Source: an uncultured Paenibacillaceae bacterium (GTDB taxonomy: Bacteria; Bacillota; Bacilli; Paenibacillales; K13). Taken from it: a stretch of 64,000 nucleotides of DNA. Below are positions 1-7,913 of the stretch, in pieces. A program made the position numbers and the translations under genes. Location of the stretch: NCBI GenBank assembly GCA_913056365.1, contig CAJXLT010000001.1:930001-994000 (forward strand), read 5' to 3'. How positions within the stretch are numbered: position 1 is the stretch's first letter; each line of letters begins with the position of its first letter. A model generated the notes under the pieces. It saw only the letters and a list, made by a program, of their open reading frames with translations, did no database searches and had not been told where the DNA came from.

Positions 1-89
1 AGGAGCTCGGTCCAGACAAGCGTATAGTGTGCATAGCGCCGGATACAGGAGAAAGGTATATGAGTCTACCGGGATTATTCGACGATTAG
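1..89 (+). CDS. PLP-dependent cysteine synthase-like protein, C-terminal end (partial)
   Basis: The first 89 bases hold the last 28 codons of a gene that starts before the window, read in the frame beginning at base 3 and ending at TAG 87-89. The tail contains IVCIAPDTGERYMS followed by LPGLF, which matches the C-terminal end of cysteine synthase / O-acetylserine sulfhydrylase-fold enzymes, where a PDxGERY motif closes the PLP domain. Such enzymes make cysteine from O-acetylserine and sulfide, or act as cystathionine or diaminopropionate synthases. With only the tail visible, the exact substrate cannot be told. No terminator is obvious before the next gene, 117 bases downstream. Confidence 0.7.
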   Translation, partial: ELGPDKRIVCIAPDTGERYMSLPGLFDD

Positions 90-205
90 TTTATGAGGAT
101 ATCAGCTGCAGCTGGAGAGCGATCGTTGGAGAAATTTAAGTGCATGACTCCTTTGTAAGGACTACGTAAGCAGTGAACTGGAGAACATAGGGAGGAGATG
201 CATCG

Positions 206-1036
206 ATGAAGCTGTCCTTTACGACACTAGCATGCCCGAGCTGGGATCTGGATACGATCGTCAAGCAAGCGGTGATCGCGGGATTCGACGGTGTAGATTT
301 TCGCGGATTGCAGCAGCAGATGCATGTATATGAATTACCGGCATTCACCTCATCATTGGAGCGAACGATTCGTACATTTCAAGAAGCGCAACTGGAGCTT
401 TCTTGCTTCTCCAGCTCTGTCCACTTGTTCCCGCATGAGAAGCAGGAGCAGAATGTGCGGGAGATACAGGCATATGCCGAGCTCTGCCAACGATTTCAGA
501 CGAAATATATTCGGGTATTCGGCGGTGATATAGAGGGAACTGAACGGAGTCGAGCGATTGAGGTAACGGCTCAACACTTGAAGGTACTGGCAGACATAGC
601 ATCTGGCTATGGGGTGAAGCTGCTACTCGAAACACATGACGATTGGACAGATTGTCGTGATGTTCGGTCCATATTAGAAGCAGCAAATCACGAAGCTGTT
701 GCTGTATTATGGGACGTTCATCACCCCTATCGCACGATCGGGGAAAATCCGGAACATACCTGGGATAAATTGGGACGATGGATCGCCTATACGCATTGGA
801 AGGATTCATACTTGGACGAGTCACAGAAGTTTGGCCATCGCTATTGTCTGATGGGTGAAGGGGACTTGCCGTTGCAATCGATCTACAACTTGTGTCAGGA
901 ACAGAAATATGACGGCTGGTATACGTTAGAATGGGAAAAAAGATGGCATCCTGATATCGAAGAGCCGGAGATCGCCTTGCCCCAATATGTAGCCTATATG
1001 AAGAAGCTTGCCAAGTCGAACCTGCATGAAGAATGA
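206..1036 (+). CDS. Sugar phosphate isomerase/epimerase-like TIM-barrel protein
   Basis: 276 residues. The protein has the AP-endonuclease-2 / xylose-isomerase-like TIM-barrel layout: an N-terminal FTTLACPSWDLD strand, GFDGVDFRG, a central LLLETHDDWT with metal-ligand-type Glu and His, VLWDVHHPY, and a late YTLEWEKRWHP strand. This family isomerises or epimerises sugars, inositols or hydroxypyruvate-type compounds using a divalent metal; the substrate here is unknown. The ATG is preceded by GGGAGGAG at good spacing. It stands between a cysteine-synthase-like gene and a nucleoside importer, so neighbours do not specify a role. Length is normal for the family. Confidence 0.82.
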   Translation: MKLSFTTLACPSWDLDTIVKQAVIAGFDGVDFRGLQQQMHVYELPAFTSSLERTIRTFQEAQLELSCFSSSVHLFPHEKQEQNVREIQAYAELCQRFQTKYIRVFGGDIEGTERSRAIEVTAQHLKVLADIASGYGVKLLLETHDDWTDCRDVRSILEAANHEAVAVLWDVHHPYRTIGENPEHTWDKLGRWIAYTHWKDSYLDESQKFGHRYCLMGEGDLPLQSIYNLCQEQKYDGWYTLEWEKRWHPDIEEPEIALPQYVAYMKKLAKSNLHEE

Positions 1037-1096
1037 CAGAATAATTGGCAAATCTAGCGATGCTGTAAGCGCAACTGCTGAGCGTGCAAAAATCTA

Positions 1097-1125
1097 TTGA
1101 AAATGACAAGTTTTGCGCATATAGT
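1097..1125 (+). promoter_or_regulatory. Sigma-A-type promoter of the nucleoside importer operon
   Basis: TTGAAA at 1097-1102 and TATAGT at 1120-1125 are separated by exactly 17 bases, a near-consensus vegetative promoter. The predicted start lies about 50 bases ahead of the lipoprotein ATG at 1182. I see no purine riboswitch in the leader. Confidence 0.6.
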
Positions 1126-1181
1126 AGATATAGGTTTTCGTAGATTTACAAGATGTTAATATGATGAAGGGGGCATGAGGA

Positions 1182-2300
1182 ATGAAGAAAACAATGATTT
1201 TGCTTGCACTTGTGGCTATGTTCGGCTCATTGCTGGCTGGCTGCGGCAGCGCCAATGACGGCGGTGCTAACGGAGGGAATGGAGGAAATACAGGAGGAGA
1301 AGCGGCTGGGTTCAAGGTAGGTATGGTAACCGATGCCGGCACGATTGACGACAAGTCCTTCAACCAAGGTACATGGGAAGGCATTAAGCAAGCTGCAGAA
1401 GAATTCAATCTGGATTCGAAGTACTTGAAGCCTGCTGGCACAACTGAGGCTGAGTATATGAAGGAAATCGGCAACTTGTATGATGCGGGCTTCAAGTTCA
1501 TCGTCACGCCGGGCTTCAAGTTCGAAACATCCATCTTCCAAGCACAGGACAAATATGAGGATGCCAAGTTCATTCTGATTGACGGGTTCCCGCACAACGG
1601 CGATTTCAATGCAGTGGTGAATGACAATACGGTATCGATCTTCTTCGCGGAGCATGAATCTGGATTCCTCGCTGGCGTAGCAACTGCAGTTGAACTGCAA
1701 GAAGGCGAGGCTGGATTTATCGGGGGAATGGAAATCCCAGCTGTACAGAAGTTCAATTGGGGCTTCCAGCAAGGACTTGCCTATGCGAATGACAACCTCG
1801 GTACGAATATTAGCTTGAAGCCAGAGAATGTAGTCTATGAAGGTAGCTTCGATAATTCGGCCGCAGGCGGTCAACTAGCTGCTCAGATGTATGATCGCGG
1901 CGTCAACGTAATCTTCTGCGCAGCAGGCGGTGTCGGCATCGGTGCGATCAGTGAAGCGAAGACTCGTGTTCAATCTGGAGAAGAAGTATGGATCGTCGGC
2001 GTTGACGTTGATCAATATACAGACGGGATTTATGATGAAGAATCGAATAGCTCTGTCGTACTTACTTCAGCAATGAAGAAAATTGATCAAGTCGCTTATG
2101 ACATGATCAAAGCTGAACTGGATGGCGAATTCCCAGGCGGCGAAATTCTGACGTTCGACGCGAAGAATGACGGCGTAGGCATTCCGACAGAAAACCCGAA
2201 TTTGAGTGATGCAACAGTCGTGCAGGTCGAAGACGTGTTCGCACAGATCAAATCGGGCGAAATTGTTGTTGCCGAAGAACAAGGAGATTTTATAAAGTAA
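1182..2300 (+). CDS. BMP-family nucleoside-binding lipoprotein (ABC importer)
   Basis: 372 residues. An N-terminal signal peptide ends in the lipobox LLAGC, with the lipidated Cys at residue 21, followed by a Gly/Asn-rich linker. The body is a Bmp/Med/PnrA-type periplasmic-binding fold: KVGMVTDAGTIDDKSFNQ at its start, GFIGGMEIPAVQKF in the middle and IVGVDVDQY later. The family captures purine and other nucleosides outside the membrane and feeds an ABC permease. The next three genes supply the ATPase and two permeases, so this is the receptor of a complete importer, comparable to B. subtilis NupN (YufN). A terminator follows directly, so expression of the receptor may exceed that of the downstream genes. 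Confidence 0.93.
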   Translation: MKKTMILLALVAMFGSLLAGCGSANDGGANGGNGGNTGGEAAGFKVGMVTDAGTIDDKSFNQGTWEGIKQAAEEFNLDSKYLKPAGTTEAEYMKEIGNLYDAGFKFIVTPGFKFETSIFQAQDKYEDAKFILIDGFPHNGDFNAVVNDNTVSIFFAEHESGFLAGVATAVELQEGEAGFIGGMEIPAVQKFNWGFQQGLAYANDNLGTNISLKPENVVYEGSFDNSAAGGQLAAQMYDRGVNVIFCAAGGVGIGAISEAKTRVQSGEEVWIVGVDVDQYTDGIYDEESNSSVVLTSAMKKIDQVAYDMIKAELDGEFPGGEILTFDAKNDGVGIPTENPNLSDATVVQVEDVFAQIKSGEIVVAEEQGDFIK

Positions 2301-2307
2301 GTCGAAT

Positions 2308-2336
2308 AAAAAAAGACGGGAATACCGTCTTTTTTT
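2308..2336 (+). terminator. Intrinsic terminator, possibly partial, inside the importer operon
   Basis: AAAAGACGG and CCGTCTTTT form a 9-bp stem with a 5-base loop, followed by a T run. It lies 8 bases after the lipoprotein stop and before the ATPase gene. Binding-protein operons often carry such a leaky terminator to give excess receptor. Confidence 0.8.
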
Positions 2337-2415
2337 ATGTGCGTTCATGCAGAGTGTTCAACAAGCTGTGCATGCAATCGACATCAACTTACATGGCAAA
2401 AGGAGTCGCACCCCT

Positions 2416-3942
2416 ATGGATTATGTCGTTGAAATGCTCAATATCCGGAAGGAATTTCCGGGCGTCGTCGCTAATGACGATATTACGCTCTGCTTGCGAA
2501 GAGGAGAAATTCATGCGCTGCTTGGCGAGAATGGTGCGGGCAAGTCTACATTGATGGGCATGCTGTTCGGGATGTATGAGCCTGACCGCGGCATCATCAA
2601 AGTTCGCGGGAAGGAGACGATAATCTCCAATCCGAACGTGGCCAACCGGCTTGGGATCGGCATGGTTCATCAGCATTTCAAGCTAGTGAGCAACTTCACC
2701 GTCACGGAAAACATTATTCTCGGCAATGAATCGAGGAAAGGACTCGTGATTGACACCGAAACGGCCAGCAAACGCATTCGCAGCATCTCGGAGCAATATG
2801 GCCTGAACGTAGATCCCCATGCCAAGATTGAGGATATTTCTGTCGGCATGCAGCAGCGTGTAGAAATTCTTAAGATGCTGTATCGCGATGCGGAGGTACT
2901 CATTCTGGACGAGCCGACAGCAGTCTTGACACCGCAAGAGATTGAAGAGCTTGGCAAGGTGATGAAGAACTTGATCGACGAGGGCAAATCGATCATTCTC
3001 ATTACACATAAGCTGAAGGAAATTAAAGCGGTCGCAGATCGCTGTACGGTCATTCGCCGCGGCAAGACGATCGGTACGGTAGAGGTAAGCACGACGTCTG
3101 AAGCGGATATGGCGGAGATGATGGTCGGTCGGCAGGTCACCTTCAAAGTATCCAAGCAAGCGGCCAAGCCTGCTGATTCTGTGCTGCGCATCGATTCGCT
3201 TACCGTCAAGAACAGCAAGAAGGTGCTCGGTCTGAAGGATTTCAACCTGGACGTGCGTGCAGGTGAGATTGTCGGCATTGCGGGTGTAGAGGGCAACGGT
3301 CAAACAGAGCTTGTTGAAGCGATTACAGGACTGCGCAAGGCAGAATCGGGAAGCATCCTGTACGACGGACAGAATATAGTGAATTGGCCTATACGGACGC
3401 GTATTGAGAAGGGCATCGGGCATATCCCGGAGGATCGGCAAAAACGAGGGCTCGTGCTTGAATATTCGATAGAAGAGAATATGATTCTGGAAGTGTATCA
3501 GAAGCGACCGTTCTCGAAGCACGGTCTGTTGAATAAAGCTGCGATTCGGGCTTATGCCAAGCGCATCATCGAAAGCTTCGATGTGCGGTCTGGGCAAGGC
3601 GCCACATCTGTGACGAGGTCATTGTCTGGAGGGAATCAGCAAAAAGCGATTATTGGGCGTGAGATCGAGCAGGACCCTATGTTGCTTATTGCAGTACAAC
3701 CAACCAGGGGCCTAGATGTTGGATCGATCGAATATATTCATAAGCGATTAATTGAACAGCGGGACAAAGGCAAGGCAGTCTTGCTCGTATCGTTGGAGCT
3801 GGATGAGATTATGAATATCTCAGACAGGATCGCGGTAGTGAACAACGGCGAGCTGATCGGCATTGTGCAAGCGTCTGAGACGAGCGAGCATGAGCTCGGG
3901 CTGATGATGGCCGGCTTAAGAGGAGGGGAAGTGGCACAATGA
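2416..3942 (+). CDS. Nucleoside ABC transporter, duplicated ATP-binding protein
   Basis: 508 residues from the ATG at 2416, which follows AAAAGGAG at good spacing; an in-frame ATG at 2347 has no ribosome site and would add 23 unlikely residues. Two ABC ATPase domains are in tandem. The first has Walker A GENGAGKST, signature SVGMQQR and Walker B VLILDEPTAVL. The second has a degenerate Walker A GVEGNGQTE, signature LSGGNQQK and LLIAVQPTRGLD in place of a normal Walker B. This asymmetric arrangement is usual for the sugar/nucleoside importer class (RbsA, NupO). It energises the two permeases that follow, and its stop overlaps the next start by four bases (ATGA). Confidence 0.93.
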   Translation: MDYVVEMLNIRKEFPGVVANDDITLCLRRGEIHALLGENGAGKSTLMGMLFGMYEPDRGIIKVRGKETIISNPNVANRLGIGMVHQHFKLVSNFTVTENIILGNESRKGLVIDTETASKRIRSISEQYGLNVDPHAKIEDISVGMQQRVEILKMLYRDAEVLILDEPTAVLTPQEIEELGKVMKNLIDEGKSIILITHKLKEIKAVADRCTVIRRGKTIGTVEVSTTSEADMAEMMVGRQVTFKVSKQAAKPADSVLRIDSLTVKNSKKVLGLKDFNLDVRAGEIVGIAGVEGNGQTELVEAITGLRKAESGSILYDGQNIVNWPIRTRIEKGIGHIPEDRQKRGLVLEYSIEENMILEVYQKRPFSKHGLLNKAAIRAYAKRIIESFDVRSGQGATSVTRSLSGGNQQKAIIGREIEQDPMLLIAVQPTRGLDVGSIEYIHKRLIEQRDKGKAVLLVSLELDEIMNISDRIAVVNNGELIGIVQASETSEHELGLMMAGLRGGEVAQ

Positions 3943-5012
3943 GGAATACGATCGTATCGTTGCTTGCCGTTCTCTTCGGCTTGTTGGCTGGCGCTCTCCT
4001 GATGGCGGTAACCGGACATAATCCGTTCGAAGGATACCGGTATTTGTTCGAGGGCGGGATGAGGGATATATCGCGCTTCGGTGATACGTTGGCTACCGCG
4101 ACTCCATTAATATTCACCGGTCTGTCGGTCGCGTTCGCCTTCCGGACGGGACTGTTTAATATCGGGGCAGCCGGACAGATGCTGTTCGGCGGGTTTTGTG
4201 CTACGGCTGTCGGACTGACGCTTGATCTGTCCAAGCCGCTTATGCTCGTATGCACGGTGCTAGCAGGCTTTCTTGGCGGTGCGTTATGGGCATTCATCCC
4301 TGGCTTGCTCAAGGCGAAGTTCAACGTGCATGAGGTCGTATCGACGATTATGATGAATTGGATCGCTTACTGGACCATCTATTACATGGTCCCTGCGTAT
4401 TTCAAAGGAGAGTATCTAGAGACGGAATCTAGACAATTGCCTGATTTCGCTTCGCTGAAATCGCCGTTTCTGTCAGAGGCCTTCGGCGGTTCGTATATTA
4501 ACTTAGGTATATTTCTAGCTGTACTTGCTGTGATTGTGATCGCCTTTATCATTAACAAGACGACTCTCGGCTATGAACTGAAGGCAGTCGGCTTCAACCG
4601 GCATGCTGCGGAATATGCTGGAATCGGTGTTAATCGCGGCATTATCGTCTCAATGCTGATCGCAGGCGGATTAGCAGGCTTGGGCGGTGTAGCCGAATTT
4701 ACGGGCAATGCTTCGAACATTCAGATCGGCAAGCTGCCGACGCAAGGCTTCGACGGCATAGCTGTGGCGCTGCTTGCCAATAATGCGCCGCTTGGCGTTC
4801 TGTTCGCTGCTGTCTTCTTCGGCCTCTTATATTCTGGACGAGGATTTATGAATGCGATGACAGACGTTCCGCCGGAAATTGCGGATTCGATCATTGCGAT
4901 TATTATTTATTTCGCAGCGACGAGCATTCTTATTGAACGTCTCGTTCGCAAATTGCTGCGTATACGAGCGGATAAGCGAGAACAAAGCGCAGAGAAGGGG
5001 AGGGAGTCATAG
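3939..5012 (+). CDS. Nucleoside ABC transporter permease 1
   Basis: 357 residues, strongly hydrophobic, in the branched-chain/ribose/BMP permease family (BPD_transp_2). Visible marks are an N-terminal membrane segment, FRTGLFNIGAAGQM, which is typical of the first permease of BMP systems, the GYELKAVGFNRHAAEYAGI coupling loop and a basic C-terminus. It should pair with the second permease as the membrane channel for nucleosides. The start overlaps the ATPase stop, and three bases separate its stop from the next ATG, so translation is probably coupled. Comparable to B. subtilis NupP. Confidence 0.92.
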   Translation: MRNTIVSLLAVLFGLLAGALLMAVTGHNPFEGYRYLFEGGMRDISRFGDTLATATPLIFTGLSVAFAFRTGLFNIGAAGQMLFGGFCATAVGLTLDLSKPLMLVCTVLAGFLGGALWAFIPGLLKAKFNVHEVVSTIMMNWIAYWTIYYMVPAYFKGEYLETESRQLPDFASLKSPFLSEAFGGSYINLGIFLAVLAVIVIAFIINKTTLGYELKAVGFNRHAAEYAGIGVNRGIIVSMLIAGGLAGLGGVAEFTGNASNIQIGKLPTQGFDGIAVALLANNAPLGVLFAAVFFGLLYSGRGFMNAMTDVPPEIADSIIAIIIYFAATSILIERLVRKLLRIRADKREQSAEKGRES

Positions 5013-5015
5013 ACG

Positions 5016-5969
5016 ATGTGGGATCTCATTGTAGATATTTTTCCGTACGCAGTAATTTACACGATTCCTCTTCTCATTACAGCGTTAGGCGGCTTGTTCA
5101 GTGAACGAAGCGGTGTGGTGAACATCGGTCTGGAAGGCTTGATGGTTGTCGGAGCTTTCACCGGAGCGTTAGTCATATTCCAGCTGCATGACGCTTGGAC
5201 GAATCATCCGATCGTGCTGTGGATTGGATTGCTTGCAGCGGCGCTGTTCGGTGCGGTGTTCTCGCTATTACACGCATTCGCCAGTATACACTTGAGCGCC
5301 AATCAAATTATTAGCGGTACTGCGATTAATATGATTGCGGGCGCACTTACCGTATTTCTGGCAAGAAATATGACGGGAAGCGGCAATATTCGTATCGTTA
5401 GCGGCTTCCAACCGTTCGATGTCCCATTGTTATCGTCGATTCCGGTAGTCGGTGAATTGCTGTTCACGAAGACATATGCTACGACGTATGTAATCCTGCT
5501 CATTCTCGTTGTATGTGTATTTGTCCTATACAAGACGAAATTCGGTCTGCGGCTGCGGGCATGCGGGGAGAACCCGCAAGCGGCAGAGGCTGCCGGTATT
5601 AACGTCTATAAGATCCGGTACATGGGTGTGCTTATTTCCGGCGCTTTCGCCGGATTAGGCGGCGCTATCATGATGGTGACGTTCGCCGGAGAATTCACCG
5701 GTTCTGTTGCAGGCTTAGGATTTTTGGCACTCGCATCGCTCATATTCGGCCAGTGGCGACCGCTCGGGATATTGGGGGCGACTTTGTTCTTTGGCTTTGC
5801 CAGTACGGTCGCGAATGTGTCTCAGGTCAATCCGGCTCTGCAAGTAATCCCGCCGATCTTGTTGAAGGTATTCCCTTATGTAGTGACATTGATCGCATTA
5901 GTGTTGTTCTCGAAGTCATCACAAGCGCCGAAGGCGATTGGCGAACCATTCGATTCGGCTAAGCGATAA
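5016..5969 (+). CDS. Nucleoside ABC transporter permease 2
   Basis: 317 residues with many membrane segments, in the same permease family as its upstream neighbour. FSERSGVVNIGLEGLM near residue 30 and GLRLRACGENPQAAEAAGI near residue 180 are the characteristic second-permease motifs (NupQ/YufQ type); the latter is the loop that touches the ATPase. It completes the importer. The gene ends 87 bases before thymidine kinase, with no clear terminator between, so read-through into the kinase is possible. Confidence 0.92.
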   Translation: MWDLIVDIFPYAVIYTIPLLITALGGLFSERSGVVNIGLEGLMVVGAFTGALVIFQLHDAWTNHPIVLWIGLLAAALFGAVFSLLHAFASIHLSANQIISGTAINMIAGALTVFLARNMTGSGNIRIVSGFQPFDVPLLSSIPVVGELLFTKTYATTYVILLILVVCVFVLYKTKFGLRLRACGENPQAAEAAGINVYKIRYMGVLISGAFAGLGGAIMMVTFAGEFTGSVAGLGFLALASLIFGQWRPLGILGATLFFGFASTVANVSQVNPALQVIPPILLKVFPYVVTLIALVLFSKSSQAPKAIGEPFDSAKR

Positions 5970-6056
5970 GAGACAGATAGCTTGATCGAAACTATGTGAA
6001 CGCATATGCTGAAAAAGTAGCAAGTACGAGCTAGAGTAAGGCATGGAGGGTATATT

Positions 6057-6641
6057 GTGGCACAGTTGTATTACAAGTATGGAACGATGAACAGCGGCAA
6101 GTCATTCGAGATTATTAAGGTTGCGCATAACTATGAAGAGCAGGACAAACCAGTCATGATATTCTCGCCAGCGATTGATAATCGCAGCGGTGCAGATTTG
6201 ATTGGCTCCAGAGTAGGGTTCAGCCGTCCGGCGATTTCGGTGGATGCGAATACGAGCTTATACGAAGCGGTCAAGCAACGGTTGTCTGATGCGACATTGA
6301 AGCGCGTCTATTGCGTACTGGTAGATGAGGCACAGTTTCTAAGCAAGGCGCATGTGCTGCAGCTTACTCACATTGTAGATGAACTCGGTGTGCCAGTGAT
6401 GGCATTCGGACTGAAGAATGATTTCCAGAATAAGCTGTTCGAGGGAAGCTATCACTTATTGGTATATGCGGACAAGATCGAAGAGATCAAGACGATATGC
6501 TGGTATTGCGACCGCAAGGCGACGATGGTCATTCGTTTGCGGGACGGTGTACCTGTGAATGAAGGCGAACAGATACAGATCGGCGGCAACGAGGACTACA
6601 AGCCGGTATGCCGCCGTTGCTATCAAGCGTCCTTTCAATAA
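6057..6641 (+). CDS. tdk: Thymidine kinase
   Basis: 194 residues from a GTG start preceded by ATGGAGGG. The enzyme phosphorylates thymidine to dTMP with ATP. It shows the P-loop GTMNSGKS, the Walker [11 protein letters not shown], the lasso-region FGLKNDF and two zinc Cys pairs, CWYC and CRRC. All are hallmarks of type II thymidine kinases, and the length is typical. It directly follows the nucleoside importer, so imported thymidine could be trapped by phosphorylation; this link is inferred from position. Confidence 0.95.
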   Translation: MAQLYYKYGTMNSGKSFEIIKVAHNYEEQDKPVMIFSPAIDNRSGADLIGSRVGFSRPAISVDANTSLYEAVKQRLSDATLKRVYCVLVDEAQFLSKAHVLQLTHIVDELGVPVMAFGLKNDFQNKLFEGSYHLLVYADKIEEIKTICWYCDRKATMVIRLRDGVPVNEGEQIQIGGNEDYKPVCRRCYQASFQ

Positions 6642-6651
6642 CAACAATCAG

Positions 6652-6688
6652 GGAGCCAAGCTTGCTGGAAGTCAGCAGGTTTGGTTCC
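6652..6688 (+). terminator. Long hairpin after thymidine kinase, probable terminator
   Basis: A stem of about 16 bp with a few mismatches pairs GGAGCCAAGCTTGCTG with CAGCAGGTTTGGTTCC, with a 5-base loop. A pyrimidine-rich TTCCTTCCTTAT stretch follows. It separates the salvage block from sbcD. Confidence 0.55.
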
Positions 6689-6749
6689 TTCCTTATATGA
6701 ACACAAGCATGGTACGCGAATTACGGGTTCGAAAGGGAGAGTATGAGCT

Positions 6750-7913
6750 ATGAAGTGGATACATACAGCGGATTGGCATTTGGGAAAGCTTGTGCAAGGT
6801 GTCTATATGACCGAGGATCAGCGATTTGTATTAGAACAGCTCTTGCAGACGATTGAGGAGGAACGGCCGGATGCCGTGCTCATTGCAGGGGATCTGTATG
6901 ATAGAGCGGTGCCGCCGACAGAAGCAGTGGAGCTGCTCAGCGATACCTTGCATCGCATCATCATCGACTTGGATACGCCTGTCCTTGCGATTGCAGGCAA
7001 TCATGACAGTCCAGATCGGCTAGATTTCGCAGCGCGCATTATGCAGCATCGCGGCTTGCACCTTGCGGGACGCTTGCGGAAGGAGATGGAGCCTGTCGTT
7101 CTGCACGACGAAGCAGGTGAAGTGCACTTCCACCTCGTCCCTTATGCGGACCCGGCTCAGGCGCGACATCTGCTTGAAGATGAGTCGATTCGTACGCACG
7201 ATGATATGATGTGCGCCATTACAGCCCGGATTAAGGAGAGGATGCATCCGAACGCCCGTCACGTGCTGATCGGGCACGCATTCGTGACACCGCACGGAGA
7301 ACCGAGAGACAATACGAGCGATTCTGAGCGTCCGCTTGCGATTGGCGGTGCAGAGCATGTGCGTGCAGAATGGCTGCGAGCGTTTCACTACACAGCGCTT
7401 GGTCACTTGCATCAGGCGCATCATGTAGGACATGAATCGATACGCTACGCTGGATCACCGTTGAAATATTCGATCTCTGAGGAGAATCATCGCAAAGGGT
7501 TTTACATAGTTGAATTGGCTGCGAGCGGTGAAGTGCATATCGAGAAGAGACTGCTAACACCGTTGCGCGATCTGCGCAGGGTAACGGCGAAGTTGGAGGA
7601 GCTGCTGACGCATCCAGTGAATGAGGATTATGTGTTCGTCACCTTATTGGATGAGCATCCCGTGCTGCAGCCGATGGAGAAGGTTCGGACAGTATATCCG
7701 AACGCCCTGCATGTAGAACGGAGACCGCAATCGGCTGGTTCTGCGAAATCGCTTGAGACCGGTGCAACGCAGGCGAGAAGAGAAGCAGATCCGATCGAAT
7801 TATTCGCTGCATTCTATGAGGAAGTACAGGGACGCCAGATAACGAAATCTCAGCAAGACCTGCTTGCTGACACATGGAATGAGCTGCTGCGTACGGAAGG
7901 AGACGGTGTATGA
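6750..7913 (+). CDS. sbcD: Exonuclease SbcCD subunit D (Mre11-like nuclease)
   Basis: 387 residues. The calcineurin-like phosphoesterase motifs are complete: HTADWHLG (Asp8 and His10), IAGDLYD, GNHDSPDR, GHAFVTPHG and LGHLHQAH. These bind two Mn ions and cut DNA ends and hairpins. SbcD works with the SbcC ATPase in clearing palindromes and repairing double-strand breaks. A C-terminal capping region ends in an SbcD-type helical segment. The stop overlaps the sbcC start (ATGA), so the two subunits are co-translated. Confidence 0.95.
   Translation: MKWIHTADWHLGKLVQGVYMTEDQRFVLEQLLQTIEEERPDAVLIAGDLYDRAVPPTEAVELLSDTLHRIIIDLDTPVLAIAGNHDSPDRLDFAARIMQHRGLHLAGRLRKEMEPVVLHDEAGEVHFHLVPYADPAQARHLLEDESIRTHDDMMCAITARIKERMHPNARHVLIGHAFVTPHGEPRDNTSDSERPLAIGGAEHVRAEWLRAFHYTALGHLHQAHHVGHESIRYAGSPLKYSISEENHRKGFYIVELAASGEVHIEKRLLTPLRDLRRVTAKLEELLTHPVNEDYVFVTLLDEHPVLQPMEKVRTVYPNALHVERRPQSAGSAKSLETGATQARREADPIELFAAFYEEVQGRQITKSQQDLLADTWNELLRTEGDGV

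Noticed and set aside
345-1109. 254-codon minus-strand frame opposite the isomerase gene
   Set aside because: Residue make-up is not protein-like, no ribosome site, and the plus-strand gene has clear family motifs.
1126-1181. Purine riboswitch ahead of the nucleoside importer
   Set aside because: The conserved loop sequences of purine riboswitches are absent.
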